This document shows, piece after piece, positions 1 through 7,255 of a stretch of 64,000 nucleotides of DNA (positions are counted from its first letter, which is position 1; each line of letters starts with the position of its first letter). The position numbers and the translations under genes are program-made. The stretch covers positions 2,250,150 through 2,314,149 of the forward strand of contig NZ_JAARML010000002.1 of assembly GCF_011759375.1 (NCBI RefSeq). Direction: 5' to 3'. The notes beneath the pieces are model-generated. The model saw only the letters and a list, made by a program, of their open reading frames with translations. It did no database searches and was not told where the DNA came from. The stretch comes from Paraflavitalea devenefica. Lineage in GTDB: Bacteria; Bacteroidota; Bacteroidia; Chitinophagales; Chitinophagaceae.

Positions 1-1175
1 CCAAGCGCCTGAGGGGCATTTGTATGATCAATACCTACAGCAATAGCATAAGCCGGTCCCTGGTAAGGCGCATCCCAAAAGATCTCGGCCAGGGTGCCGG
101 TCACTTCAAGGTCTACGGGTGGCAGCACTGATGTTTGTAACAGCTTGATCAGTTTGGGGATGCTGTTCTTAAACTTTTCTGCAATCTTCGTAAACAAGAT
201 GATCAGGTCGCGGTAAATGGCTGTCTTCATACGTGGCAGCGGATCAGGATACTCCTGCACATACGGCTTTTTATAAATCGCTTCTACCACATAATCGGGA
301 TCATCCACGTAAGGATTGATAAACACTTTATAATGGAAGGGACGGTTACCTTTTCCATTGGCATCGGTTTCCCCGGGGATCGTGAAGGGGGAACTGGCAA
401 AGTCCATCGTTTTGGCTAGCTCCAGGGCCAGGTCTTTATTGATCTTCTTTACATACCGTTTTAATAAATAGCGGTCTTCTGTTTCCATCACAACGCCATG
501 TATAAAACCAAAAGCACCCAGGCCCACGAGGGCGGCATTAAACAATCCGTCATTGCGTATTACCCTCGCCTTAATGCGTTGGGCAAACACCTCATTCAGG
601 GCAGGTTGTGTATGGCGTTCCAGGTACACAATGTCATGGGGATCGGGCCCGATGATCAGGTTCAATCCTACCACACTGTCCTGTACGGAACCTGTATCCA
701 ATGCCGATCCATGCACGCCGGTAGACACACAGCCGGCAATCGTTTGCCCATTGCTGGCGCCGGTGGCCTTGATGGATTTGCCATGATCAAATACAAAGTT
801 GTGCATCTCCTTGATCACATTCCCGCACTGGAAGAAAAACAGGTTCTCCCGTTTGAAGGCAGCGTTGGGATGCATCTCATCTTCGAGGATAGCCTTCTTT
901 AAATTCATGTCCGCGTTGAAATGCATATTGTCCTTCTGGTGGGCAACATGGTTCATAGACCAGGCAGAACCATAGGCCCTGAACCCTTCCTGTTTATCCA
1001 ATGCGGCTTTAATAAGCCGTTGGATCTCGGCGGCTGCATCATTGTAACGGTCAATCAAAGAAGGCATATTGCCTTTTCCTTCCAGGGAAGTTTTATACAA
1101 TACCTTGGTAGGGAAGGGGCCATTATTATGGAAGGTATCCCAGGTCCCTATTGCATGTTTCGTAGTTGTTGCCAT
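1..1175 (-). CDS. FAD-binding (PCMH-type) oxidoreductase, C-terminus beyond window
   Basis: The reverse strand is open from an ATG at 1175 to the window edge, about 391 codons without a stop. Near residues 135-150 it reads GASNGQTIAGCVSTGVHGSA, the glycine-rich flavin-binding segment of FAD_binding_4 (PCMH-fold) oxidases such as sugar-lactone and alditol oxidases. The start MATTTKHAIGTW has no signal peptide, so the enzyme is probably cytoplasmic. The substrate cannot be told because the substrate domain is cut off by the window. It lies downstream of two lipoprotein genes on the same strand, with an 8-bp tandem repeat (1212-1235) in the gap. Family confidence is good; the specific reaction is unknown. 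Confidence 0.8.
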   Translation of the reverse strand, partial: MATTTKHAIGTWDTFHNNGPFPTKVLYKTSLEGKGNMPSLIDRYNDAAAEIQRLIKAALDKQEGFRAYGSAWSMNHVAHQKDNMHFNADMNLKKAILEDEMHPNAAFKRENLFFFQCGNVIKEMHNFVFDHGKSIKATGASNGQTIAGCVSTGVHGSALDTGSVQDSVVGLNLIIGPDPHDIVYLERHTQPALNEVFAQRIKARVIRNDGLFNAALVGLGAFGFIHGVVMETEDRYLLKRYVKKINKDLALELAKTMDFASSPFTIPGETDANGKGNRPFHYKVFINPYVDDPDYVVEAIYKKPYVQEYPDPLPRMKTAIYRDLIILFTKIAEKFKNSIPKLIKLLQTSVLPPVDLEVTGTLAEIFWDAPYQGPAYAIAVGIDHTNAPQAL

Positions 1176-1211
1176 AGCAATTCGTGTAATTCGTTTTAAT
1201 GTGTTTTCTGC

Positions 1212-1235
1212 TCGTTGCCTCGTTGCCTCAATGCC
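1212..1235. repeat. 8-bp tandem repeat, 3 units (GGCAnyGA)
   Basis: Three adjacent 8-bp units, read on the reverse strand as GGCATTGA, GGCAACGA, GGCAACGA. They lie just downstream of the lipoprotein stop and upstream of the oxidoreductase start. The same unit recurs in tandem at 55529-55560. Confidence 0.7.
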
Positions 1236-1238
1236 TTC

Positions 1239-1598
1239 CTACTGCTCCTTCATACACACATATTTGATCTTCACCCTTCTTTTTTTACCAAACGTGATTG
1301 CGCTCAGCAATACACCGCCGAAGGTGACCCGGTATTCTACAGAAAAAAAGCACCGGGAAGGGCATCTTTCAATCAGGTAAAAATCACCTTCTATCAATTT
1401 CAGGGAAATCGTCGTGTCCAGCACATGCACTTTCTTGCCCCTGTAAAAGTTATCGGCAGTATTGAGCGGGTCAGGTTCGGGTACGCCTTCCCGGTTCACG
1501 ATGCGTACCGAATAGCAGGACGACAGGAAGAATAGCGCGATGAAGGAGGAAAGCAATAAGAGAGGCAGCTTTGGGCGTATACAAATCCGTGTATTCAT
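1239..1598 (-). CDS. Small lipoprotein, conserved-hypothetical type
   Basis: 119 residues from the ATG at 1598. The upstream extension to 1700 has no signal and was rejected. The N-terminus has a hydrophobic stretch ending in FLSSC, a lipobox, so the protein should be exported and lipid-anchored. The mature part is basic toward the end, with TFGGVLLSAITFGKKR and a final Cys, which resembles small Bacteroidota envelope lipoproteins of unknown role. It follows the Kelch lipoprotein on the same strand after a strong stem-loop (1665-1704), so read-through may be limited. I do not recognise a function. Confidence 0.7.
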   Translation of the reverse strand: MNTRICIRPKLPLLLLSSFIALFFLSSCYSVRIVNREGVPEPDPLNTADNFYRGKKVHVLDTTISLKLIEGDFYLIERCPSRCFFSVEYRVTFGGVLLSAITFGKKRRVKIKYVCMKEQ

Positions 1599-1664
1599 GG
1601 TATAGTTGTTTTGGTATGATATATACAGGGACGGATTATACGCACTAAATATCCATATTATTTT

Positions 1665-1704
1665 GATAATGGCAGATACCACTTTGTGGGTACCTGCCAT
1701 TATC
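1665..1704. terminator. Strong 16-bp stem-loop between two lipoprotein genes
   Basis: Arms 1665-1680 and 1689-1704 pair at 15 of 16 positions around an 8-base loop. The stem follows the stop of the Kelch gene (1735) on the reverse strand. There is no clear U-tract, so it may be a terminator or an mRNA-stabilising hairpin. Confidence 0.5.
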
Positions 1705-1734
1705 TATGCATCATTGTGTTAAAAATACATTACA

Positions 1735-2748
1735 CTATGGACGGTATTGCCACACCTGATCAACCTTACTTGTCGTGGCATATCCTGCGCCGCTGGTGCC
1801 CACATAGTAAAGCCGGTTCCATGGATCGGGCAGCACCGGGATATACTTCCGCTCGAACCAGGTATTGGAACCGGGATCATACCGCCATAGGTCGTGAGTC
1901 AGCGTATTATCTTCACCCAGATCGCCTGCTCCGGCATATACCTTGCCCTTGAGCACAAATCCTTTCAGGCCACACCTGACACCGCCGCCAAAATCGGCCT
2001 TCTGCGTCCAGGTATTGGTCACGGTGTTGTATTCCCACCAGTCTTTCAGGGGCGTAGGTGTTTTAGTGATGATCCCGGAACTGAGCTGTACCTTGGTAAT
2101 GACCGTTTCACCGGTACCATAATAGATTTTATCACCCACGGCAAAGCTACAGGAACGGTACCTGGGCCAGCCGGGTGTATTCGCCCTTTTTGTCCAGGTG
2201 TCGTTTACAAAATCATATTCCCAGTTCTCGGCATGCAGTACCGGGTTCAGGTTAGCGTCAAAATCACTACTTCCTCCCATCATATAACCTTTGAAAGCAG
2301 TAGCGGTATAAGCGCCTCCGGAAGTTTTTGTGCCTGGATAATTGGCTTTGTCGGTCCAGGTCTTCGTATTCACATCATAGGCTTTCAGGTATTTCTCCCA
2401 TTTCAGGAAATAGGCCTTCGACTGGTAAGAAAACAGGTAGCGCGCGTTTTTGAACTCTATGTCCGAACCGACCTGGTTCCAGGTAGCTTGACCGACATTA
2501 AACTGATATAAAACCCAATCACCCAGCACGTGTAACTGGTCATTCACTACGAATGGAGGACTGAAGGAGGGGGTCGGATTAACCTGTATAGCGGTCCATG
2601 ACAGCTTGTCCCAGGTATTGGCAAGCAGGTAAGAAGGCAATATAGGGCTTGTTGTAGGAAGAGGTTCTGAGGGAACAGGCCCTTCAAGGGCTTGCTTACT
2701 GCAACCGGCCAATAACCATACGATACAACAAATGAAAAGGCGCACCAT
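1735..2748 (-). CDS. Kelch-repeat lipoprotein
   Basis: Likely start is the ATG at 2748, giving about 337 residues. An in-frame ATG at 2775 adds nine residues before the signal peptide. MVRLFICCIVWLLAGC ends in a lipobox Cys. The mature protein carries repeated units of the type W-Y-x-N-T-x-T-W preceded by G-rich strands (for example YNTVTNTWTQKA and YDPGSNTWFERK), the signature of a Kelch beta-propeller. Such proteins are usually surface or periplasmic binding modules, and no catalytic motif is visible. It is transcribed away from the GlxA-type regulator at 3025, with a palindrome (2920-2939) between them. Confidence 0.8.
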   Translation of the reverse strand: MVRLFICCIVWLLAGCSKQALEGPVPSEPLPTTSPILPSYLLANTWDKLSWTAIQVNPTPSFSPPFVVNDQLHVLGDWVLYQFNVGQATWNQVGSDIEFKNARYLFSYQSKAYFLKWEKYLKAYDVNTKTWTDKANYPGTKTSGGAYTATAFKGYMMGGSSDFDANLNPVLHAENWEYDFVNDTWTKRANTPGWPRYRSCSFAVGDKIYYGTGETVITKVQLSSGIITKTPTPLKDWWEYNTVTNTWTQKADFGGGVRCGLKGFVLKGKVYAGAGDLGEDNTLTHDLWRYDPGSNTWFERKYIPVLPDPWNRLYYVGTSGAGYATTSKVDQVWQYRP

Positions 2749-2907
2749 GCGTGCGCTGTGTGATACAATAAACATATTTATTAAAGGTTTAAGGCCAGCA
2801 AGGTAAAGCGCCGGTAAAGGGCCTTAAACGGGAACTTAATAACCGGAAAGATTATTGAGTGATTGGTATAACCAGACAATGCATCTGCTACTGATATAAA
2901 GTAACTG

Positions 2908-2939
2908 ACCTACGGTTTCAAACCTACGATCGTCGGTTT
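2908..2939. promoter_or_regulatory. Palindromic candidate operator between Kelch gene and GlxA-type regulator
   Basis: 2920-2939 reads AAACCnACGATCGTnGGTTT, a 20-bp palindrome with one mismatched pair. A further half-site with ACCTACG at 2908-2914 repeats the ACCTACG at 2922-2928 with 14-bp spacing. It lies about 85 bp upstream of the regulator start, a usual place for an autoregulatory site. Binding is inferred. Confidence 0.45.
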
Positions 2940-3024
2940 CAGGCTTCCATAAGGAGTGCTAAGCAGACTATCTTGAGGGGCATTTTAGACAGGGCTTTGG
3001 CGTATCTTTATACAAATCAAAGCC

Positions 3025-4026
3025 ATGCAACAGAAACATGTATCCATCCTGGTACCGGAGGGGCAGAACAACGTGAGCAGTATCATAGGTCCCTACAAAA
3101 TACTCAACAAGGCCGATGAATACTGGCGGAAGCTGGGGCATGAGTCTGTTTTTCGTGTGCAGGTAGTAGGACTTTCTAAAACCGTGGAGTTATACGATGG
3201 CTTGTTTACCATCAGGCCACATGCCTGCATTTCAGAAATTGATCATACAGACCTCATCATCATTCCTGCCCTCAGCGGGGACTTTGCCGCGAAAGTGCCG
3301 TTCAATGTAGACTACCTGCCCTGGATCAGGGAGCAGCATGCAAAAGGCGCTGAGGTAGCCAGCATCTGTACAGGGGCCTTTATACTCGCAGCTACCGGTC
3401 TGCTGGATGGAAGGCAGTGTTCTACACACTGGAATGCAGCCAATAGTTTCAGGAAACTATACCCGGAGGTTGAGCTGGTAACAGAAAAGATCTTTACCGA
3501 TGAGCAGGGCATTTATACCAATGGCGGCGCTTTTTCTTTCCTGCACCTGTTGTTGTACCTCGTTGAAAAATTCTACAACCGGTCGGTGGCCATCTTCTGC
3601 TCTAAAGTATTCCAGGTAGAAATGGACCGCTTTAGTCAGTCGCCATTCACTATCTTTTCGGGGCAAAAAGAACATGACGATGACCTTGTAAAAAAAGCAC
3701 AGCTATACATGGAGCAAAACATGGGGGAAAAAATAGGGGTAGACCAGCTCGCTTCCCAACTAAACATTAACCGCCGCAGCTTTGACCGTCGTTTTATCAA
3801 AGCCACCGGCAATACCCCGCTGGAATACCTGCAACGGGTAAGGATAGAGGCCGCCAAGAAAGCGCTGGAAACCTCACATATCTCTGTAAATGAAGTATTG
3901 TACGAAGTAGGTTATGCCGACATAAAAGCCTTCCGGCAGGTATTTAAAAAAATAACAGGTTTATCTCCCCTTGAATATCGTGCCCGCTATAACAAAGCGG
4001 CCATCCCCGAAAAAATGCATCACTGA
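3025..4026 (+). CDS. GlxA-family AraC-type transcriptional regulator
   Basis: 333 residues, the usual length for GlxA-like regulators. Residues about 1-190 form a DJ-1/PfpI-like domain with the nucleophile-elbow sequence ASICTGAFILAATGLL. Residues about 220-320 hold an AraC double helix-turn-helix (DQLASQLNINRRSFDRRF, then the second HTH ending GLSPLEYR). Proteins of this type are cytoplasmic DNA-binding regulators whose DJ-1 domain has usually lost enzyme activity. The start ATGCAACAG follows a -7-like TATCTTTA at 3003-3010. The neighbouring palindrome is a candidate site. Target genes are not evident; the divergent Kelch gene is one possibility. Confidence 0.9.
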   Translation: MQQKHVSILVPEGQNNVSSIIGPYKILNKADEYWRKLGHESVFRVQVVGLSKTVELYDGLFTIRPHACISEIDHTDLIIIPALSGDFAAKVPFNVDYLPWIREQHAKGAEVASICTGAFILAATGLLDGRQCSTHWNAANSFRKLYPEVELVTEKIFTDEQGIYTNGGAFSFLHLLLYLVEKFYNRSVAIFCSKVFQVEMDRFSQSPFTIFSGQKEHDDDLVKKAQLYMEQNMGEKIGVDQLASQLNINRRSFDRRFIKATGNTPLEYLQRVRIEAAKKALETSHISVNEVLYEVGYADIKAFRQVFKKITGLSPLEYRARYNKAAIPEKMHH

Positions 4027-4154
4027 CCAGCCGCCATAGTCGCTTTAACAGAATTTTTGCATCTCCCGGGGGTTTGGATGGACGACGTTGTGCAACAGAG
4101 AAAAAAAATACGGTACTTTAGGTGGTATCTTTTTCCTCATCCAACTTGTACAAC

Positions 4155-4715
4155 ATGAAAAAAACATGCACATTTATTGTAGTCCTCAACCTGCTTATGC
4201 TGGCCTCCTACGGACAGAGTGGTAAACTCTTTGTTAGCTACAATAAACTGACAGAACTTACTGGTACCAGCTACGTACTTGCTTCGGTAGAAAACTGGGG
4301 GAAGATGTCTGTACAGGACCAACACCTGTTGTTTATCAATACGAGCACCGGAGAGAATAAGCAGGTTGACTTTCCGAAGGATGCCTACATTTCCGGGATC
4401 GAACAGATCAAACTGGATACCCTGCAGATCAACAAAGTGGTCGTATCGGCCAGAACGGTTAACCTCAACGAGAACAAGTCCATCGACTGGCGAGACCCCA
4501 TGCAGGTATTCATTTTTACACCGGATGGAAAACAACAAACAAAAATTACCAATGATGACTTCTTCGTTGGCTCCTGGACCCTCAACCGGCAAACCGGTGT
4601 AATGGTGGTGCTGGGCCGGGTAGATACCAATAAGAACGCCAAACTGGATAAAGAAGATAAACCGGAAATATTATTGTTTGACCTTAAGGAGATGAAGCAA
4701 TTGGTGAAACAATAA
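4155..4715 (+). CDS. Secreted protein with EF-hand-like calcium loop
   Basis: 186 residues from the ATG at 4155. The longer reading from 4122 places residues before the signal peptide and was rejected. MKKTCTFIVVLNLLMLASYGQ is a typical signal peptide. Near the C-terminus, DTNKNAKLDKED fits the 12-residue D-x-N-x-N-x-x-x-D-x-x-D calcium-binding loop seen in EF-hand and dockerin-like folds. The rest is beta-rich with no family I recognise. It stands alone between the GlxA-type regulator and a convergent small membrane gene. Coding status is good; function unknown. Confidence 0.75.
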   Translation: MKKTCTFIVVLNLLMLASYGQSGKLFVSYNKLTELTGTSYVLASVENWGKMSVQDQHLLFINTSTGENKQVDFPKDAYISGIEQIKLDTLQINKVVVSARTVNLNENKSIDWRDPMQVFIFTPDGKQQTKITNDDFFVGSWTLNRQTGVMVVLGRVDTNKNAKLDKEDKPEILLFDLKEMKQLVKQ

Positions 4716-4769
4716 CGGTAATTGCGGCCTGACATCAATTGGATCAACCCGGAAGCACAAGCCTTTTAA

Positions 4770-4964
4770 TCAGGATGGCTTGTCTTTGGTATTCCTGATC
4801 AGTCCAACGCCGGCAAAGAAGAAAATAGCTCCCAGGATGGCATAGATCACAATGTTTTTAATGTTCCGGGTACCGCTTCCACCTTCCACGAAATAAACGG
4901 CCGCCAGAATAAGCCCTGCTGTCCCCAGCAAGGAAAAAATAATGCCCAGGATGCGCTTTTCCAT
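4770..4964 (-). CDS. Small two-helix membrane protein
   Basis: 64 residues from ATG 4964 (MEKRILGIIF). Two hydrophobic helices, about residues 5-24 and 37-57, are separated by a Gly/Ser/Arg-rich loop, with a charged tail NTKDKPS. This is typical of small inner-membrane proteins of unknown role. A longer frame to 5081 overlaps the divergent gene and is less likely. A perfect 12-bp palindrome (5001-5012) lies upstream. Confidence 0.65.
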   Translation of the reverse strand: MEKRILGIIFSLLGTAGLILAAVYFVEGGSGTRNIKNIVIYAILGAIFFFAGVGLIRNTKDKPS

Positions 4965-5000
4965 AACTACTTTTGAAAGCAGAGAACAAATTGTATGCCC

Positions 5001-5012
5001 GGGGTATACCCC
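5001..5012. promoter_or_regulatory. 12-bp perfect palindrome in divergent promoter region
   Basis: GGGGTATACCCC lies between the divergent starts at 4964 and 5052. On the reverse strand it falls between a TTTC and a TACAATTTG, about where -33 and -7 elements would be, so it could be an operator. A 12-bp palindrome can also occur by chance. Confidence 0.25.
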
Positions 5013-5051
5013 TGAAATTGAGAGAGTAATAACTTTTAAACATATCATTTC

Positions 5052-5468
5052 ATGGATATCTGGCATGTAGAAAATATGCACTGGGCGAAGCTAATCCTTT
5101 GGCGGACAGACGAAGATACTTTTCGAGTTGCACAGGATGGTGAGTATAATCCTCTTTTAACCAATGGTAATTATATTCTTGTAAACAAGAAATATGCGGA
5201 TATATTTAGACAACTTCATGGACAGGTAGCTGTGCGTGAAGTAAAAATAGTTGACTTTGAATTCAATACTCAAAATAATGATTACGTTGAATTGCTGATA
5301 GCCAACGAAATTGACCCGGATTCAATTAAAGTGAAAGACAGTGAGTGGGCTAAAATCTGGAGATGTGAAGGGTATGTTTTTGTGACAGGTAGCTTAAAGG
5401 AAGCGTTGGCAAGCATTAGCAATAGCGAACTCCATTTTAACCTTGGCTTCTCTCATTTTTGTGGCTAA
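5052..5468 (+). CDS. Hypothetical protein, immunity-like
   Basis: 138 residues, no signal peptide or membrane segment; acidic, Trp-rich N-terminus (MDIWHVENMHWAKLILW). Base composition is visibly more AT-rich than neighbouring genes, a mild sign of transfer. Size, cytoplasmic character and the tandem partner at 5540 resemble immunity proteins of polymorphic toxin systems, but no toxin gene is visible nearby and I do not recognise the family. The ATG at 5052 is divergent from the small membrane gene at 4964. Confidence 0.6.
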   Translation: MDIWHVENMHWAKLILWRTDEDTFRVAQDGEYNPLLTNGNYILVNKKYADIFRQLHGQVAVREVKIVDFEFNTQNNDYVELLIANEIDPDSIKVKDSEWAKIWRCEGYVFVTGSLKEALASISNSELHFNLGFSHFCG

Positions 5469-5539
5469 AGAAGTTTGCAGATAATAATACACTGGCGCAG
5501 TATGCGGGGTACTTGTGCCAGGAAAAGAAGATTCTGTAT

Positions 5540-5932
5540 ATGATTACATCAACTTACATAAAAGATATTTTAACATTACTGCTTGATGGCGACAACGAAG
5601 GGTTGGCTGCCAAACCGCAACTTGAATTCATTGTGGATGCGGAATACCAGTATACAGGTGGTGGGTTGTTTGTGTCATTTTCGTACAAAGACGGGATCGA
5701 AGCATATTCCATAGATAAAAAAGATCTTATTCTGAATGGCGTTAAAATAGAAACAAGCCAATATCCTATAGAAGCAGATGCCTCCTTGTTTTTTAATGAC
5801 GGCTTAATAAGCTACCTGGAAATCTGGTGCTATCTTGGTGACTATCCTGATAAGGATTTAAAACAATATACTTTGACGCAGATATGGAAGGACTCTCCGG
5901 GAAAGCAGATTAAGAAAAATGGTCTTCCCTGA
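5540..5932 (+). CDS. Hypothetical protein, immunity-like partner
   Basis: 130 residues from ATG 5540, which is preceded by GGAAAAGAAG. The open frame extends to a TTG at 5459 overlapping the upstream gene, but the ATG is preferred. It is acidic, soluble and AT-rich, with no recognisable domain. It follows the gene at 5052 after 71 bp in the same direction, so the two are probably co-transcribed. Function unknown. Confidence 0.6.
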   Translation: MITSTYIKDILTLLLDGDNEGLAAKPQLEFIVDAEYQYTGGGLFVSFSYKDGIEAYSIDKKDLILNGVKIETSQYPIEADASLFFNDGLISYLEIWCYLGDYPDKDLKQYTLTQIWKDSPGKQIKKNGLP

Positions 5933-5941
5933 TTTGACTGT

Positions 5942-6064
5942 TTAAATAATAATATCCACCTCCCCACGTAACCTGGCAAATTTATTGCTGCATAATAATG
6001 GCGCTTTGCGCTGTTCCGGTTCCATTTCCTCTTGAAGGAGTTCTGCAATTAAGAATAGAAGGGA
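5942..6064 (-). pseudogene. Possible C-terminal gene remnant
   Basis: The reverse strand, after a stop, reads an open 40-codon segment with ELLQEEMEPEQRKAPLLC then NKFARLRGEVDIII and a stop. The composition looks protein-like, but it lacks a proper start and length. It may be the tail of a decayed gene; chance cannot be excluded. Confidence 0.25.
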
Positions 6065-6194
6065 TCAGCATTTCCATAAAACATAGTTTTTAAAAAAATG
6101 AACAATACAACAGGGGGATCACTATACCCTTACATGAGCAGATATGGTACTTAGATGTAATAAAATATTATTTTTAAGCTGTTTTCTTCCCTCC

Positions 6195-6282
6195 TTACAG
6201 CGTACTTGCAACGATGTTTCAGCGACCTCATAGCGGATTTACAGCGAGCTTATAGCGATGTTACAGCGACCTTATAGCGGTA
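6195..6282. repeat. 22-bp tandem repeat, four imperfect copies
   Basis: Copies at 6195-6216, 6217-6238, 6239-6260 and 6261-6282 follow the pattern TTACAGCGACCTTATAGCG plus three variable bases. The unit is not a multiple of three, so it is not a protein repeat. Its spacing is about two helical turns. It lies about 300 bp upstream of the NTF2-like lipoprotein gene. Confidence 0.85.
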
Positions 6283-6586
6283 TAAACGGTAGGTAACTCC
6301 CACCTAAGTCCATAGTAACTCCCCATTTCTTCCCCACCAGACGTATAGTAGCGCCCACCCCACAGTGACATAAAAGGCAGGTAAATGCTGGTTGTCCTGC
6401 CGGAGCTTTGCTATTCCCTCCAATTGTTGAATTATCATTTTAATACCTTAACTTAGTGACTACTCAAGTTCAGTTTGCTATCCTTTCCTTAGGCCTTCCT
6501 TGTTTACCTTATCATTCCGCTTACCTGTCACGCCATACCCCACGCGTTTATTGTGTCATTCTTTAATCAATCATAAAACTATAATT

Positions 6587-7090
6587 ATGAAAATGGTTGC
6601 TTCTTTTATGCTAATAACAGGCAGTATTGTTTTGCTGCTGGCTTGTAACACAGCAAGAGACGAAAAGGCCACAGTGGAAGTAAAAGATACCACTGCATTT
6701 GACCTGTCTGCAGCAAGGTCATGGATAGAAAATGACAATGCGAAATTCGCGGAGGAATTAAAAAGGGGAGACTCTGTAGCAGTTGCCGCGCATTATGCAT
6801 CGGATGCCTGGGTCATGATGTCGAACAGTGAACCGGCAAAGGGCAAGGATATTGCTTCCGCATGGGGGCAGGTTGTCAGAATGGGCATTAAGGATATTAA
6901 GATCGAGACGGTTGATCTTATTGGCAATGCCGACTTGCTGGCAGAAACAGGCACATATGAGTTGTATGGTGAGGGTAATAAATTATTGGATAAAGGAAAA
7001 TATGTGGTAATATGGAAACAGGAGAATGGGACCTGGAAAATATACCGGGATATCGGCAACAGTAATTTACCGGTTATGTCTGTTAAATAA
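6587..7090 (+). CDS. NTF2-like (DUF4440/SnoaL-type) lipoprotein
   Basis: 167 residues from ATG 6587. MKMVASFMLITGSIVLLLAC ends in a lipobox Cys. The mature part has the SnoaL/DUF4440 pattern: a helical start (ARSWIENDNAKFAEELKRGD), then YASDAWVMMSNSEPAKGKDI, and C-terminal strands ending in VVIWKQENGTWKIYRDI. Members of this cone-shaped fold are ketosteroid-isomerase-like and bind small ligands, usually without known reaction. It is lipid-anchored in the envelope and has its own transcription unit before the utilisation locus. The start at 6500 was rejected because the signal peptide begins at 6587. Confidence 0.85.
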   Translation: MKMVASFMLITGSIVLLLACNTARDEKATVEVKDTTAFDLSAARSWIENDNAKFAEELKRGDSVAVAAHYASDAWVMMSNSEPAKGKDIASAWGQVVRMGIKDIKIETVDLIGNADLLAETGTYELYGEGNKLLDKGKYVVIWKQENGTWKIYRDIGNSNLPVMSVK

Positions 7091-7179
7091 TGACGTTACA
7101 GTAGAGAATTTCACTAATTATACTGGCGCATGGAGTTCAGCCTTGTACGGTTAGGGTTCTTGCGCCTTTTTCACATTTT

Positions 7180-7211
7180 TTTGCATAGTAGTACAGAATA
7201 GGATAGATTTG
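7180..7211 (+). promoter_or_regulatory. Bacteroidota-type promoter of the GntR/LacI regulator
   Basis: TTTG at 7180-7183 and TAGATTTG at 7204-7211 with a 20-bp spacer match the TTTG / TAnnTTTG consensus of the Bacteroidota housekeeping sigma factor. The start codon at 7256 lies 44 bp downstream. Confidence 0.75.
7186..7206 (+). promoter_or_regulatory. Candidate operator, copy 1 (regulator promoter)
   Basis: A 21-bp sequence beginning TAGTAGTACAG and ending ATAGGATAG occupies the spacer between -33 and -7. It matches 12161-12181 in the susC promoter at 19 of 21 positions. This would suit an autorepressing GntR-family protein. Confidence 0.6.
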
Positions 7212-7219
7212 TTGCATCG

Positions 7220-7235
7220 GCCCGTTAAAACGGGC
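7220..7235. promoter_or_regulatory. Leader hairpin upstream of the regulator gene
   Basis: GCCCGTTAAAACGGGC forms a 7-bp stem between the promoter and the start codon. There is no U-tract. It could affect mRNA stability or be a second protein site. Confidence 0.35.
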
Positions 7236-7255
7236 TAACCCATAACGATTCCCAT

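Larger units (their letters stand above)
5933..6586. other. Gene-poor stretch with remnant and tandem repeat
   Basis: About 650 bp without a convincing intact gene. It holds a short reverse-strand coding remnant (5942-6064) and a four-copy 22-bp tandem repeat (6195-6282). The remainder is AT-rich and shows nothing else recognisable. Confidence 0.6.

Noticed and set aside
4757..4783. Terminator between converging genes (ACAAGCC/GGCTTGT)
   Set aside because: The stem is short, the loop is 13 bases, it overlaps the end of the reverse gene and there is no U-tract.
5459..5539. TTG start for the second AT-rich gene, or a frameshifted fusion with the first
   Set aside because: An ATG at 5540 with a purine-rich leader is better, and both frames end cleanly with normal-sized products.
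6195..6282. CRISPR array
   Set aside because: The 22-bp units follow each other directly with no spacers, and no cas genes are present.
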